Assembly (NCBI GenBank): GCA_025454915.1
Contig: JALONN010000002.1
Location: forward strand, 1 to 64,000
Direction: 5' to 3'
DNA length: 64,000 bases
Source of the DNA: Raineya sp.
GTDB taxonomy: Bacteria; Bacteroidota; Bacteroidia; Cytophagales; Thermonemataceae
Shown: one piece after another, positions 54,727 through 63,420 of the stretch
How the letters are laid out: each line of letters begins with the position of its first letter
Numbering within the stretch: position 1 is the stretch's first letter
The notes under the pieces: model-generated
The model's database searches: none
What the model saw: the letters and a program-made list of their open reading frames with translations, nothing else
Told to the model about the DNA's origin: nothing
Made by a program: the position numbers and the translations under genes

Positions 54727-57700
54727 TTATTCGCCTTGTGCTTTTTTCAGTTCAATTTCTATAAGTAAACAATTGTAAACCAAACCAATATGATTTAATT
54801 TTGCTTGTTGTAAAACCATTTCGGAATCTATCAAATCTCCTTGTTTTACAATTCCTTTTTTCCAACGGTCGTACATCAGATTGTAAGAGCGTTGGGCTGC
54901 TTTTAATACTTTTTCTTGTGTCTGGAGTTGCAGGCTGGTTTCTTGAAGTGTATTTTGAAGTGTCTGAATTTCCAAATTAATTTGTTTAACAGCGAAATTA
55001 TAACGTTCAGAGGTTTGCTCAGACTCTAATTTAATTTGTGCCATTTTATTGTTTTGCCTAAATCCATTAAACAGAGGTACATTTAACTGTAATCCTACAA
55101 AAGTTGAATTAACCCAACGATATTTATCAAAATCGAAGTTTTCGTGTTGTGTAAGTATTGAATGTTGCCCGATAAGTTGCAGATTAGGCATGAGTTTAGC
55201 CTTTTCTATTTTAGTCTGATTATCAAGTATTTTCTTCTGAATATTTAGTTGTTCTAAATCTGTTCTCTTTTTGGTCTCAAGATTAGAAAATACAATATTT
55301 TTAGAATTAAAACACAGACTATCAGAAAATTGCAACACTTCCTGACTTGGTAAATTCAGTAATAGTTTTAGCTGATTTTCAGCTAATGTATAGGCGTTTT
55401 TAGCTTTGATAAGATTTGGTTTGAGATTTTCAACTTGTACGTATGCCTGAAGCGTATCTGCTTCTGTCAGAAAGCCTTGCTCCAAACGTTGCCTTACATC
55501 CGAAAGTATTCTGCTTTGGCGTTTGAGATTTTCTATCCAAAAATCGTGTTGAGCTTTTGCCCAAAGAGCATCAAAATAGATTTTTCTCAATTCTGCTAAT
55601 TTCTGATTTTCAAGTGTTCTGACTGTCAATTGAGCATTTTCTTTGTTTAATTGAGCATTTTCAAGTATAGGTTTGTTTTCAAACTGCAATAAAGGTACAG
55701 AAAGAGTCAGATTCGCCTGATAAACATTCTTGGCACTTGCATTTACCGAACGAAATTCTTTAGAATCGGCAGTTGGGTCAAAGAAAGTTGCAGGCAAGAA
55801 AAATACTTGTGGTCTGATATTTCGGTTATAATTCCCACTCAGATTTAGAGATGGCAAATATATACTTTGAGCTTCCTTCACAGCATATTCAGACTTTTGA
55901 ATATCTTTTTTCTGAATATTGAGTTCTATATTATTGCTTCTTAACTTCGATTCAGCCTCTTTTAAACTCAAAGTTGTTTGAGAGTATCCATTTATTGTTG
56001 TAAATATCATCAAGAGACCTGTTACAACAGCTTTTTCGAGAATATTTTTTGGAGTATTCATGATATTTTTCTTAGAAAATCTTTTTAAAATCCTGTCTAA
56101 CTCTAAATAAATCGCAGGGACAATAAATAATGTGAAAATCATAGAACTTGTAAGTCCACCTATCAGTACCCATGCCAAAGCAGAGTTGTATTCACCACCA
56201 GAGCCTGTTTGCAGAGCCAAAGGCAACATTCCTATGACCATCGCAAGTGTAGTCATTAAAATAGGTCTTAAACGAGTTTTACCAGCATCTAAAAGAGCAT
56301 AAAGTACATTTCTACCTTCTTTTCTGAGTTCATTAGCTCTATCTACAATCAGGATAGCATTTTTGGCAACAAGCCCCAGCATCATAATCATTCCAAAAAT
56401 TGAAAAGACGTTTAAGGTTTTCATGGTGAGAGCCAAAGCTAATAAAGCCCCTGTAAGTGCCACAGGAATAGAAAACAATACCACAAATGGATATAAAAAT
56501 GAATTATAAAGAGCAACCATAATCAAATACACAAACGTGATACCTGCAATAATGGCTAAACCCAAATACACAAAAGAGTCATCTGCCATTTCTAAATCCC
56601 CTTCATAACTAATTTTAATACCTGCAGGTGGCGGATTTTGGGCTACTATTTGTTTGATTTCTTCACCAATTTCATTTACTGATTTTCCAATAGCCTTAGA
56701 GAACATAGTTACAGAAGCATTTTTATTTCTGCGTTCGAGAGCAGAAGCCGATGTAATCATTTGTATATCAGCTATCTGTTTTAGATAAACAAGTTCGCCT
56801 TGAGCATTGATAAAACTCAGATTCTCAATTTGTTCTGTTTTATTACGGTCAGATTTTTCCAGTTGTACTCTCAAAGGAAATTCAGTATTTCCTTCTCTAA
56901 ATTTCAAATCGTCAAAGCCAGTAAGGGCTACTCGTAAGGCTGTAGCTACCTCGTCTAAATTTAACCCCAAACTTGCAAGCCTGTCTCTGTTAATCTGAAT
57001 ATCTAACTCTGGTTTTCCTGCAAGTACAGAGAGGCGTACATCGTCAGTTCCTTTTATCTCAGAGGTTAGTTTTTTAAGTTTTTGGGCATATTCAAACATC
57101 TGCTTTCTATCTGCTCCACTAATTAAAATTTGGATAGGCGTAGCCTCAGCACCTATTACCCCAACAGGTGAAACTTTTACTTTTGTACCAGCTTCTTCTA
57201 AAATCATGTTTCGGATTTGTTGAGATATTTGGAGAACCGTTTTGGTTCTTTCTTTTTTGTCTGTAAGCAGAATAGAAAACTCTATTTGGTTATCACCTAT
57301 CATTTCTCCAAAATAAGGGTCGTTGGAAAGCCCTACAGTGCTGAATATTCTTTTTACTTCTGGTAGGTTCTGGATTTTTTTCTCAAATTTCTGAGCTACT
57401 CTTTGTGTTTCTTCAAACTTTGTTCCTGCTGGTGTTTCTACAATTACAGAAATTTCACCTTTATCTGTGGTAGGAACAAACTCTCCGCCTATATAACCTT
57501 CTGTTACCAAACTAAAAGATGCTATCATAGAACCAAAGGCAATAAAGTACACAACCCAACGAAATTTCAAGCCTTTTTTCAAAAAAGAAACGTAAAAACT
57601 CGTTAGCTTATGAATCTGCTTTTCTATAGTTAAAATAATTCTTCCAAAAATATTTTTAGGACTCAGATGCTCCAATTTTGCAAAACGAGAAGCCAGCATG

Positions 57701-59148
57701 GGCGTAAGCGTAAAGGAAACTATTAAACTTGCAAGCGTAGAAACCACTATCACCAGAGCAAATTCTTTTACCAAACCACCCGTAATACCAGGTACAAAAG
57801 CCAAAGGCAAAAACACCACCACATCCACAAGCGTAATAGAAAGAGCTGAAAAACCGATTTCGTTTCTACCATCTAAAGAAGCTTTTACTTTATCTTTTCC
57901 CATTTCCAGATGCCTATAAATATTTTCTAAAACGACAATTGAGTCATCTACCAAAATTCCTATTACCAAACTCATGGCTAATAAAGTCATCAGGTTTAGG
58001 CTAAAATCCATGATGTACATTCCTATAAATGAGAATACTAAAGAAGAAGGAATGGCTATCATGACTATTAAGGCGTTTCGGAGTGAATGCAAAAAGACAA
58101 GCATCACAAGAGCTACCAGAAAAACCGCTATAATCAAATCGTGAAATACTGTTTCTGTGGCTTTTAATGTAAACTCTGAACTATCAGCAGCTATTTCAAA
58201 AGTTAGCTTTTGGGTTTTATATTCTGTCTCAATTTTTTCGATTTCGCTTCTTACAAGCTCTGAAACCTCCACAGCATTGGCATTAGATTGTTTCTGAACA
58301 ATCAGACCTATCGCATTTTTCTGGTTGAGTCGGGTAATGGTTTTACCATCTTTACTGCCATCTTCGAGGGTAGCAATATCTTTGAGTTTAATTTTACTTC
58401 CATCTTTTAAAACAGCAATATCCAGATTTTCAAGGGTTTCAAACTCCGATATTTTCCCGTTTAAACGTAAACCAAATTGAGCATCTTCATCTTTGATATT
58501 ACCAATAGGCACATCCAAGTTTGATTTCTGTAAAGCCTGTACCATTGTCAACATGGGTATTTGATGATATTTTATCTTTTGTTCATCCAAATACACTTTT
58601 ATTTCTTTTTCTTCACCCCCTACCAACTGAATACGCCCAACTCCTTTAAGTTGTGAAAGACGAGGCTTTATTTGCTCTTTTAAAATCTGATACAATTCTT
58701 TTTCTGAAAGATTTGAAGTACCCGCTAAACGTAAAACAGGCAAATCTGCCAACGAAAATTTATCTACAGTAGGTGTTTTTGCACCTTGAGGCAGTTGTGG
58801 TACAACCTGATTTACAAAACGTTGTACCTCTTGCATGGCTTTATCGAGGTCTGTATCTTGTAAAAACTCAATACTGATTACTGCATAACCTTCGTTAGAA
58901 CGTGATGTAATGCGTTTTACTTTGCTTGCTCCAGCTACAGCATCTTCAATTTTTTTAGTAACAGTACTTTCTATTTCAGCAGGTGAAGCTCCCTCATACA
59001 CAGCTATTACCGAAACAAACGGAGCATTAATTTTAGGCAATAGTTCATATTTTAATTGCCCGATAGCAAATATCCCTAATAAACTGATTATCAAAAAGAA
59101 TACAATAATCAGGATGGGTCTTTTGATGGAAATTTCTGTGAGTGTCAT
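54727..59148 (-). CDS. RND efflux pump fused to a TolC-family outer membrane channel
   Basis: This 1473-aa protein joins two proteins of an efflux system. Residues 1-1029 are a full HAE1-type RND pump with 12 membrane helices. The proton-relay helix reads LVIGILVDDSIVVLENIYRHLE and two large periplasmic loops are present. Residues 1030-1473 are a TolC-type channel that begins with its own Met and a signal-peptide-like stretch (AVVTGLLMIFTTINGYSQ). TolC repeats and coiled coils follow. The internal hydrophobic segment would return the chain to the periplasm. RND-TolC fusions are known in Bacteroidota. The adaptor gene lies 2 bases upstream, so the operon encodes the whole tripartite system in two polypeptides. 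Substrates are unknown. Confidence 0.93.
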   Translation of the reverse strand: MTLTEISIKRPILIIVFFLIISLLGIFAIGQLKYELLPKINAPFVSVIAVYEGASPAEIESTVTKKIEDAVAGASKVKRITSRSNEGYAVISIEFLQDTDLDKAMQEVQRFVNQVVPQLPQGAKTPTVDKFSLADLPVLRLAGTSNLSEKELYQILKEQIKPRLSQLKGVGRIQLVGGEEKEIKVYLDEQKIKYHQIPMLTMVQALQKSNLDVPIGNIKDEDAQFGLRLNGKISEFETLENLDIAVLKDGSKIKLKDIATLEDGSKDGKTITRLNQKNAIGLIVQKQSNANAVEVSELVRSEIEKIETEYKTQKLTFEIAADSSEFTLKATETVFHDLIIAVFLVALVMLVFLHSLRNALIVMIAIPSSLVFSFIGMYIMDFSLNLMTLLAMSLVIGILVDDSIVVLENIYRHLEMGKDKVKASLDGRNEIGFSALSITLVDVVVFLPLAFVPGITGGLVKEFALVIVVSTLASLIVSFTLTPMLASRFAKLEHLSPKNIFGRIILTIEKQIHKLTSFYVSFLKKGLKFRWVVYFIAFGSMIASFSLVTEGYIGGEFVPTTDKGEISVIVETPAGTKFEETQRVAQKFEKKIQNLPEVKRIFSTVGLSNDPYFGEMIGDNQIEFSILLTDKKERTKTVLQISQQIRNMILEEAGTKVKVSPVGVIGAEATPIQILISGADRKQMFEYAQKLKKLTSEIKGTDDVRLSVLAGKPELDIQINRDRLASLGLNLDEVATALRVALTGFDDLKFREGNTEFPLRVQLEKSDRNKTEQIENLSFINAQGELVYLKQIADIQMITSASALERRNKNASVTMFSKAIGKSVNEIGEEIKQIVAQNPPPAGIKISYEGDLEMADDSFVYLGLAIIAGITFVYLIMVALYNSFLYPFVVLFSIPVALTGALLALALTMKTLNVFSIFGMIMMLGLVAKNAILIVDRANELRKEGRNVLYALLDAGKTRLRPILMTTLAMVIGMLPLALQTGSGGEYNSALAWVLIGGLTSSMIFTLFIVPAIYLELDRILKRFSKKNIMNTPKNILEKAVVTGLLMIFTTINGYSQTTLSLKEAESKLRSNNIELNIQKKDIQKSEYAVKEAQSIYLPSLNLSGNYNRNIRPQVFFLPATFFDPTADSKEFRSVNASAKNVYQANLTLSVPLLQFENKPILENAQLNKENAQLTVRTLENQKLAELRKIYFDALWAKAQHDFWIENLKRQSRILSDVRQRLEQGFLTEADTLQAYVQVENLKPNLIKAKNAYTLAENQLKLLLNLPSQEVLQFSDSLCFNSKNIVFSNLETKKRTDLEQLNIQKKILDNQTKIEKAKLMPNLQLIGQHSILTQHENFDFDKYRWVNSTFVGLQLNVPLFNGFRQNNKMAQIKLESEQTSERYNFAVKQINLEIQTLQNTLQETSLQLQTQEKVLKAAQRSYNLMYDRWKKGIVKQGDLIDSEMVLQQAKLNHIGLVYNCLLIEIELKKAQGE

Positions 59149-59150
59149 AG

Positions 59151-60200
59151 TTATTGAATTTTTACTTTTTGACCATTTTCTACATTATTTTGCCCTTTTA
59201 TAATTACTTTCTCGCCGAGTTTCAAACCCGAAAGCACCTCTATATTTTCTCCATATTCTTTACCCAATACTACTTTTTTAGAAACTGCTTTTTCATCTTC
59301 AATTACAAAAACCTGATTATCAAGAATTGCTATTCGAGGTACAAGTAAAATTTCTTTTTGGGTATTATCTGCCAGTATTACTTCTGCATTCATGCCTGCC
59401 AGTATAGGTTTTGTTGGGTTGTTTTGCATCAGTATCTCTACTGGAAAAGTACCTGCATCAGTACTCTGAACAGCTATAGATTTGATTATGCCTTCAAATT
59501 TTTCTTCTTTTCGGGTTGGGATAACCACTTGCACTTTTTGTCCAACTTTCACTTTATCAAGGTCTTGTGCCGTCAGATTTACAAATAAACGTAGTTGAGC
59601 AATATCTGTAATGGTTGCAAGGGGTACACCTACACCCAATACCTTTCCCATACCTACCAGTTTTTGTGAAATTACTCCAGAAATAGGGCTTTTTATAACT
59701 GCATAATCTAAAGCCTGCTGGGATAGTTGCAAGTTTTGCTCTGCGTTTTGCATCTGAAAACGGGCATTTTCTAAATCATACTCTGAAAGATTGTTGTTTT
59801 TAAATAGAGCTTCATAGCGTTCAAAATCTCTTTTTGCTTTTTGATAATTAATTTCAGCTATTTTTCTTTGAGTTTGTTTGGTCTTAGCATCTACAATAGC
59901 CAAAACCTGCCCCTGAACTACTCTGGTGTTCAGATCGAAATAAATCTGTACAATTTTACCATCTGTTTCCGAAAGCACCTCTAATGTTTCAAAAGCTTTA
60001 AAAATACCTGTTGCTTTCAAAAAACCTTGTACTTTTTTTGTTTGTATAGGTGCAATTTGAACACTTATAAGAGGTTTTATCTGTGCCTCTTTGGCTTGAG
60101 CATTTTGTTTTTCAACATTTCCATTCAAAACAACCGTTATTCCAAAAATCAGGGCAGCTGTAATGACTATTACCAGCAAAATTTTGATAGATGATTTCAT
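59151..60200 (-). CDS. RND efflux periplasmic adaptor (membrane fusion protein)
   Basis: This 349-aa protein has an N-terminal membrane anchor or signal (ILLVIVITAALIFGI). A lipoyl domain half (GKIVQIYFDLNTRVVQGQVLAIVD) is followed by a short helical hairpin (about 105-165), then the second lipoyl half with YAVIKSPISGVISQKLVG. Beta-barrel and membrane-proximal domains end the protein. It links the pump to the outer-membrane channel. It is the first gene of the efflux operon, with two TetR operators directly upstream. Confidence 0.93.
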   Translation of the reverse strand: MKSSIKILLVIVITAALIFGITVVLNGNVEKQNAQAKEAQIKPLISVQIAPIQTKKVQGFLKATGIFKAFETLEVLSETDGKIVQIYFDLNTRVVQGQVLAIVDAKTKQTQRKIAEINYQKAKRDFERYEALFKNNNLSEYDLENARFQMQNAEQNLQLSQQALDYAVIKSPISGVISQKLVGMGKVLGVGVPLATITDIAQLRLFVNLTAQDLDKVKVGQKVQVVIPTRKEEKFEGIIKSIAVQSTDAGTFPVEILMQNNPTKPILAGMNAEVILADNTQKEILLVPRIAILDNQVFVIEDEKAVSKKVVLGKEYGENIEVLSGLKLGEKVIIKGQNNVENGQKVKIQ

Positions 60201-60232
60201 ATTTTTTTAGTTTTTAGTTTTTCTATTTATTA

Positions 60233-60250
60233 AAACCGACTGTTCGGTTT
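60233..60250. promoter_or_regulatory. TetR operator copy 1
   Basis: AAACCGACTGTTCGGTTT is an inverted repeat with 7-base arms, 33 bases upstream of the adaptor start. It matches the consensus of the other two copies. Confidence 0.8.
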
Positions 60251-60263
60251 TTTTAATTATAAC

Positions 60264-60281
60264 AAACCAACTGTTTGGTTT
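60264..60281. promoter_or_regulatory. TetR operator copy 2
   Basis: AAACCAACTGTTTGGTTT is an inverted repeat with the same spacing as copy 1, 31 bases apart from it by start position. It lies between the TetR stop and the adaptor start. Confidence 0.8.
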
Positions 60282-60300
60282 ATTATATAAGCAAAAAAAA

Positions 60301-60909
60301 TTATTTTTTTAATCCTTTATAAAAATCATCCCATAAATCCTCAATAGATGCAAGAGCTTTGGTAAAATTTTCTGTGAGAATGTTATGGATAAAGTTCGAA
60401 TCAATGCTGTATATAAATAATTTAGCTATATGATGGCTTGACATGGGTGTATCTATTTCCTTACTTTCTTTGGCTTTTTCTATAATTTCTTCCCACATTA
60501 TCTGCTCGTCTAAATGCATATTTTTGAGTTTCTCTTTAAAGTCAGGGAAACGATGGATGGCATCAAAAACCAAAAGAAAATAGTTGATATTATTATACTC
60601 TTCTTCTTTTTCAGCAGCTACACTTTCTTTTATGAATCCTATAAATTTTTGTAGATGTTTTATATAACTTGAATAAAAGTTTTTCAAAGAAGATTTATCA
60701 AAATGATTTTGGTCATTCAATTCATCAGCTAGATAAAAAGTATTGATAACTTCTACAAATAACTGCTCTTTACTTTCAAAATAATGATAAAATGCTCCTT
60801 TAGAAAGCTTAGTTTCTCTTACAATGTCCTGCATTGTAACATCTTTAAAGTTCTTTTGAATAAAGAGCTTAAACGCTATTTTGAGTATATGGAGTTTTGT
60901 TTCATTCAT
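60301..60909 (-). CDS. TetR/AcrR-family repressor of the efflux operon
   Basis: This 202-aa protein has a TetR-type helix-turn-helix at about residues 10-55 (KNFKDVTMQDIVRETKLSKG followed by YHYFESKEQLF) and a helical ligand-binding domain. A matching palindrome overlaps the region just upstream of its start, and two more lie between it and the adaptor gene. It therefore probably represses both itself and the pump until an inducer binds. The inducer is unknown. Confidence 0.92.
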   Translation of the reverse strand: MNETKLHILKIAFKLFIQKNFKDVTMQDIVRETKLSKGAFYHYFESKEQLFVEVINTFYLADELNDQNHFDKSSLKNFYSSYIKHLQKFIGFIKESVAAEKEEEYNNINYFLLVFDAIHRFPDFKEKLKNMHLDEQIMWEEIIEKAKESKEIDTPMSSHHIAKLFIYSIDSNFIHNILTENFTKALASIEDLWDDFYKGLKK

Positions 60910-60927
60910 AAACCGACCATTTGGTTT
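60910..60927. promoter_or_regulatory. TetR operator copy 3 (autoregulatory)
   Basis: AAACCGACCATTTGGTTT begins next to the TetR start codon and matches copies 1 and 2 (consensus AAACCRACYRTTYGGTTT). Binding here would block transcription of tetR itself. Confidence 0.75.
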
Positions 60928-61118
60928 GTAAAATAAGTAATAAAATTTATGGAGTGCAAATAATTTTTCTTTTTTTTTTAATAAAAGATTATAGTAGTCT
61001 TTATTTCTTTCAATTTAGCTTTTAAAACTACTTGAATAATTTTATATCTAAGAAACCACAGATTTGCACAAAAGAACTTTAAATATTTTTTAATCTTGAT
61101 TGTTTCAGATGAAGTATA

Positions 61119-62207
61119 CTAGCTTTTAATAGGAACAGTATCTTCCAAAGGTTTTTCTATATCATCTTCATTACCAAGTAAATACCCAAAAGCATTAAGT
61201 TGTGGTGTATGGTCACAGATAATCTTGAAAATACCTGCAAAAGGTAAAAATAGCACCATTCCAGCTACGCCCCAAATGAGTCCACCCAAGATGACTGCCA
61301 AAATAGCCACCAATGCATTCAAATTTACTTTTTCACCAATAATGGCAGGAATTAAGATGTTACTTTCTAAGAAATGTATTCCGAATAGTGTGCCTACCAC
61401 AGCAAGAGCAGGTGTAAGCGTAGGAGAGCTGACAAAAGCCATCATAAAAGGCAAAGAAACACCAATAAATGTACCCACATACGGAATAATTCCCAAAACA
61501 GCAGCAAGTACGCCAAAGAAAATGGCATGCTCTACGCCCACAATTAATAAACCAATAGAATTGAGTACAGCAGCAATGAGCATCACAATCATTTTACCCA
61601 GTAAATATTGTTGAGTAACTTTTGAGATTTTACTCATCACAAGTTTACCTTCTTCTTCATGGGGTTTTCCTAATAATAAAAGTACAAAACCTTTGATTTT
61701 ATCTCGATATAAAAGAAAGAATAACAGATATAAGAAGAACAATGTAAAATCGAGGGCTATATGGCTTGTCGCTGCTGCCACAGTAGAGACATAACTCTCG
61801 GCTAAATGAATAAGAGCTGCTGACTTTTCCTTGAAAAGTTCGGCTTGCTCCTCCGAATTCATTCCTGTTTTATTTTCTACTATATGTTGTAAGACACCTA
61901 TTTTTTCATAAAACTGGACTCTCAATTTGGGCAAATCTTTGCGAAATGAACCTAATTGTAACGTAAAAGCCCAAACCAATATAGCAATAATGCCTGCAAA
62001 TAAAATAACACAAGTTAAGCTGGAGAGCATTCTTTTAAACTTGGCTTTGTTTTCGAGAAATCGGGCAATAGGTAAAAGTAACATTGCCACTAAACCTGCA
62101 AATGAAAGAGGTTTGAGGAAGCTACCAGCTATATACATAGCTCCTACAGAAAGAAATAGGAGTAATAGGAAAGAATTAATACGATTGTTAAGCGATAATT
62201 GAGCCAT
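61119..62207 (-). CDS. AI-2E family transporter
   Basis: This 362-aa inner-membrane protein has about eight membrane helices. The family features are a long central soluble segment (about 95-140), a HFLESNILIPAIIGEKV block and VILGGLIWGVAGMVLFLPFAG near the C-terminus. Members have been linked to AI-2 signal export or Na+/H+ exchange. Which applies here is unknown. It is a stand-alone gene. Confidence 0.88.
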   Translation of the reverse strand: MAQLSLNNRINSFLLLLFLSVGAMYIAGSFLKPLSFAGLVAMLLLPIARFLENKAKFKRMLSSLTCVILFAGIIAILVWAFTLQLGSFRKDLPKLRVQFYEKIGVLQHIVENKTGMNSEEQAELFKEKSAALIHLAESYVSTVAAATSHIALDFTLFFLYLLFFLLYRDKIKGFVLLLLGKPHEEEGKLVMSKISKVTQQYLLGKMIVMLIAAVLNSIGLLIVGVEHAIFFGVLAAVLGIIPYVGTFIGVSLPFMMAFVSSPTLTPALAVVGTLFGIHFLESNILIPAIIGEKVNLNALVAILAVILGGLIWGVAGMVLFLPFAGIFKIICDHTPQLNAFGYLLGNEDDIEKPLEDTVPIKS

Positions 62208-62272
62208 AAGGTTTTATTTTATTCACTGATTTAGTAAATATTGCTCAATTATCAAAATGGCTTACGAAAAAA

Positions 62273-62962
62273 TTATAATGGAGATGTTGTAACTTTAATA
62301 TTACTTCGTTTCTGAATGAGCTTTAAAGACCAGTAAACCATATTCAAAAATATTCCCATCAGAATTGTAATTCCCCATGCTTTAGGATGGGCAAAAGGAT
62401 TTAAAAATCTGTCTGCTATATCAGAAAGTAGGGCATAGGGCTTTTGGATAATATCCCAGCTGTTCCATCTTAAGAAACGACCTAAATATACTCCAAAACT
62501 TGCTAAAAATAAGATTGCTACACAGACAATTGTAGCCCAAAGGGGTTTTATCTTTTTTGACAAAATACGTTCAATATCTGAAAGGCTTAACATACCAAAC
62601 AACAGCCCCGTCCATGCAAAAGATAAAATAAGCATCAAATCGAACCATTTCGGAACAGAGGATTTGAGTCTTAAATGAAAAAGATCCGTAAGTATATAAG
62701 GGGCATTGGGAAAAAATAAAAGCCAAGTGCCTAAAACAACCAATGTCAGAAATTTATTTTTTTGTAAATGTGGATAAATTATTAAAAGACTACTCAATGC
62801 CCAAGGAACAAAAGAAAGAAATAGATTCCAATTTAGGAACAAAAAAGTTTTAGTATCAGTATAAACAAACCTAAAAACAGAAATTCCTAAACAAAAGAAG
62901 CTGAACATAGCTAAAAAGATAGTTTCTTGAAGTTTGTTCGATTTTTGGAGTTCGTTTAGCAT
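62273..62962 (-). CDS. DUF1361 membrane protein
   Basis: From the ATG at 62962 this is a 229-aa protein with about six membrane helices. It matches DUF1361 by the NLFLSFVPWALSSLLIIYP and FPNAPYILTDLFHL blocks. The open frame reaches 63013, but the earlier part overlaps dgkA further, so the later start, overlapping dgkA by 7 bases, is preferred. No function is known. Translation is probably coupled to dgkA. Confidence 0.82.
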   Translation of the reverse strand: MLNELQKSNKLQETIFLAMFSFFCLGISVFRFVYTDTKTFLFLNWNLFLSFVPWALSSLLIIYPHLQKNKFLTLVVLGTWLLFFPNAPYILTDLFHLRLKSSVPKWFDLMLILSFAWTGLLFGMLSLSDIERILSKKIKPLWATIVCVAILFLASFGVYLGRFLRWNSWDIIQKPYALLSDIADRFLNPFAHPKAWGITILMGIFLNMVYWSLKLIQKRSNIKVTTSPL

Positions 62963-63333
62963 AGTTTTAAAATTTTTGGAATAAAAATAACTAACCCTAC
63001 TATCAACGCACAAATGGCACTTATTAGTACAGCAGATGCAGCTAAATCTTTTACTTTTTTGATAGCGTCCTGCTTCTCTTTGGTGATAAAATCTGCGAGA
63101 TTTTCAATGGCAGAATTAACTGTTTCCATAGCAAAAACAAAGCCAATTGCAAATATGAGGGCTATCCACTCAGATGTAGAAATGTCAAGCCAAGCTCCTA
63201 AAACAACCACAAATATTGTTGCAACGGCATGAATACGAGCATTATGTTCTTCTTTGATTAAAATTTTGAGACCATTAAAGGCATATCCAAAACTTTTGAG
63301 GCGTTTGGTAATTGAGAAAGGCTCATTTTTCAT
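62956..63333 (-). CDS. dgkA: Diacylglycerol/undecaprenol kinase (DgkA type)
   Basis: This 125-aa three-helix membrane kinase phosphorylates diacylglycerol or undecaprenol. It has the catalytic and metal-binding residues in AMETVNSAIENLADF and KDLAASAVL. The N-terminus (ITKRLKSFGYAFNGLKILIKEEHNARIH) fits the Gram-positive-like undecaprenol kinase subgroup better than E. coli DgkA. It overlaps the DUF1361 gene start by 7 bases. Confidence 0.93.
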   Translation of the reverse strand: MKNEPFSITKRLKSFGYAFNGLKILIKEEHNARIHAVATIFVVVLGAWLDISTSEWIALIFAIGFVFAMETVNSAIENLADFITKEKQDAIKKVKDLAASAVLISAICALIVGLVIFIPKILKLC

Positions 63334-63364
63334 GGTTCAATATTTTGAATACAATCTATAAAAA

Positions 63365-63390
63365 AAGCAAGCAGATTGTGCTGCTTGCTT
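63365..63390 (-). terminator. Rho-independent terminator of the TonB-dependent receptor gene
   Basis: A 10-bp perfect stem AAGCAAGCAG with complement and an ATTGTG loop is followed on the minus strand by seven T, about 30 bases after the receptor stop. Confidence 0.9.
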
Positions 63391-63420
63391 CATAAAAATA
63401 GTTTTGTAGTGAATATAAAG

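Noticed and set aside
60201..60300. Small RNA or riboswitch in the gap before the adaptor gene
   Set aside because: The inverted repeats have the size, symmetry and recurrence of TetR operators and recur before tetR itself.
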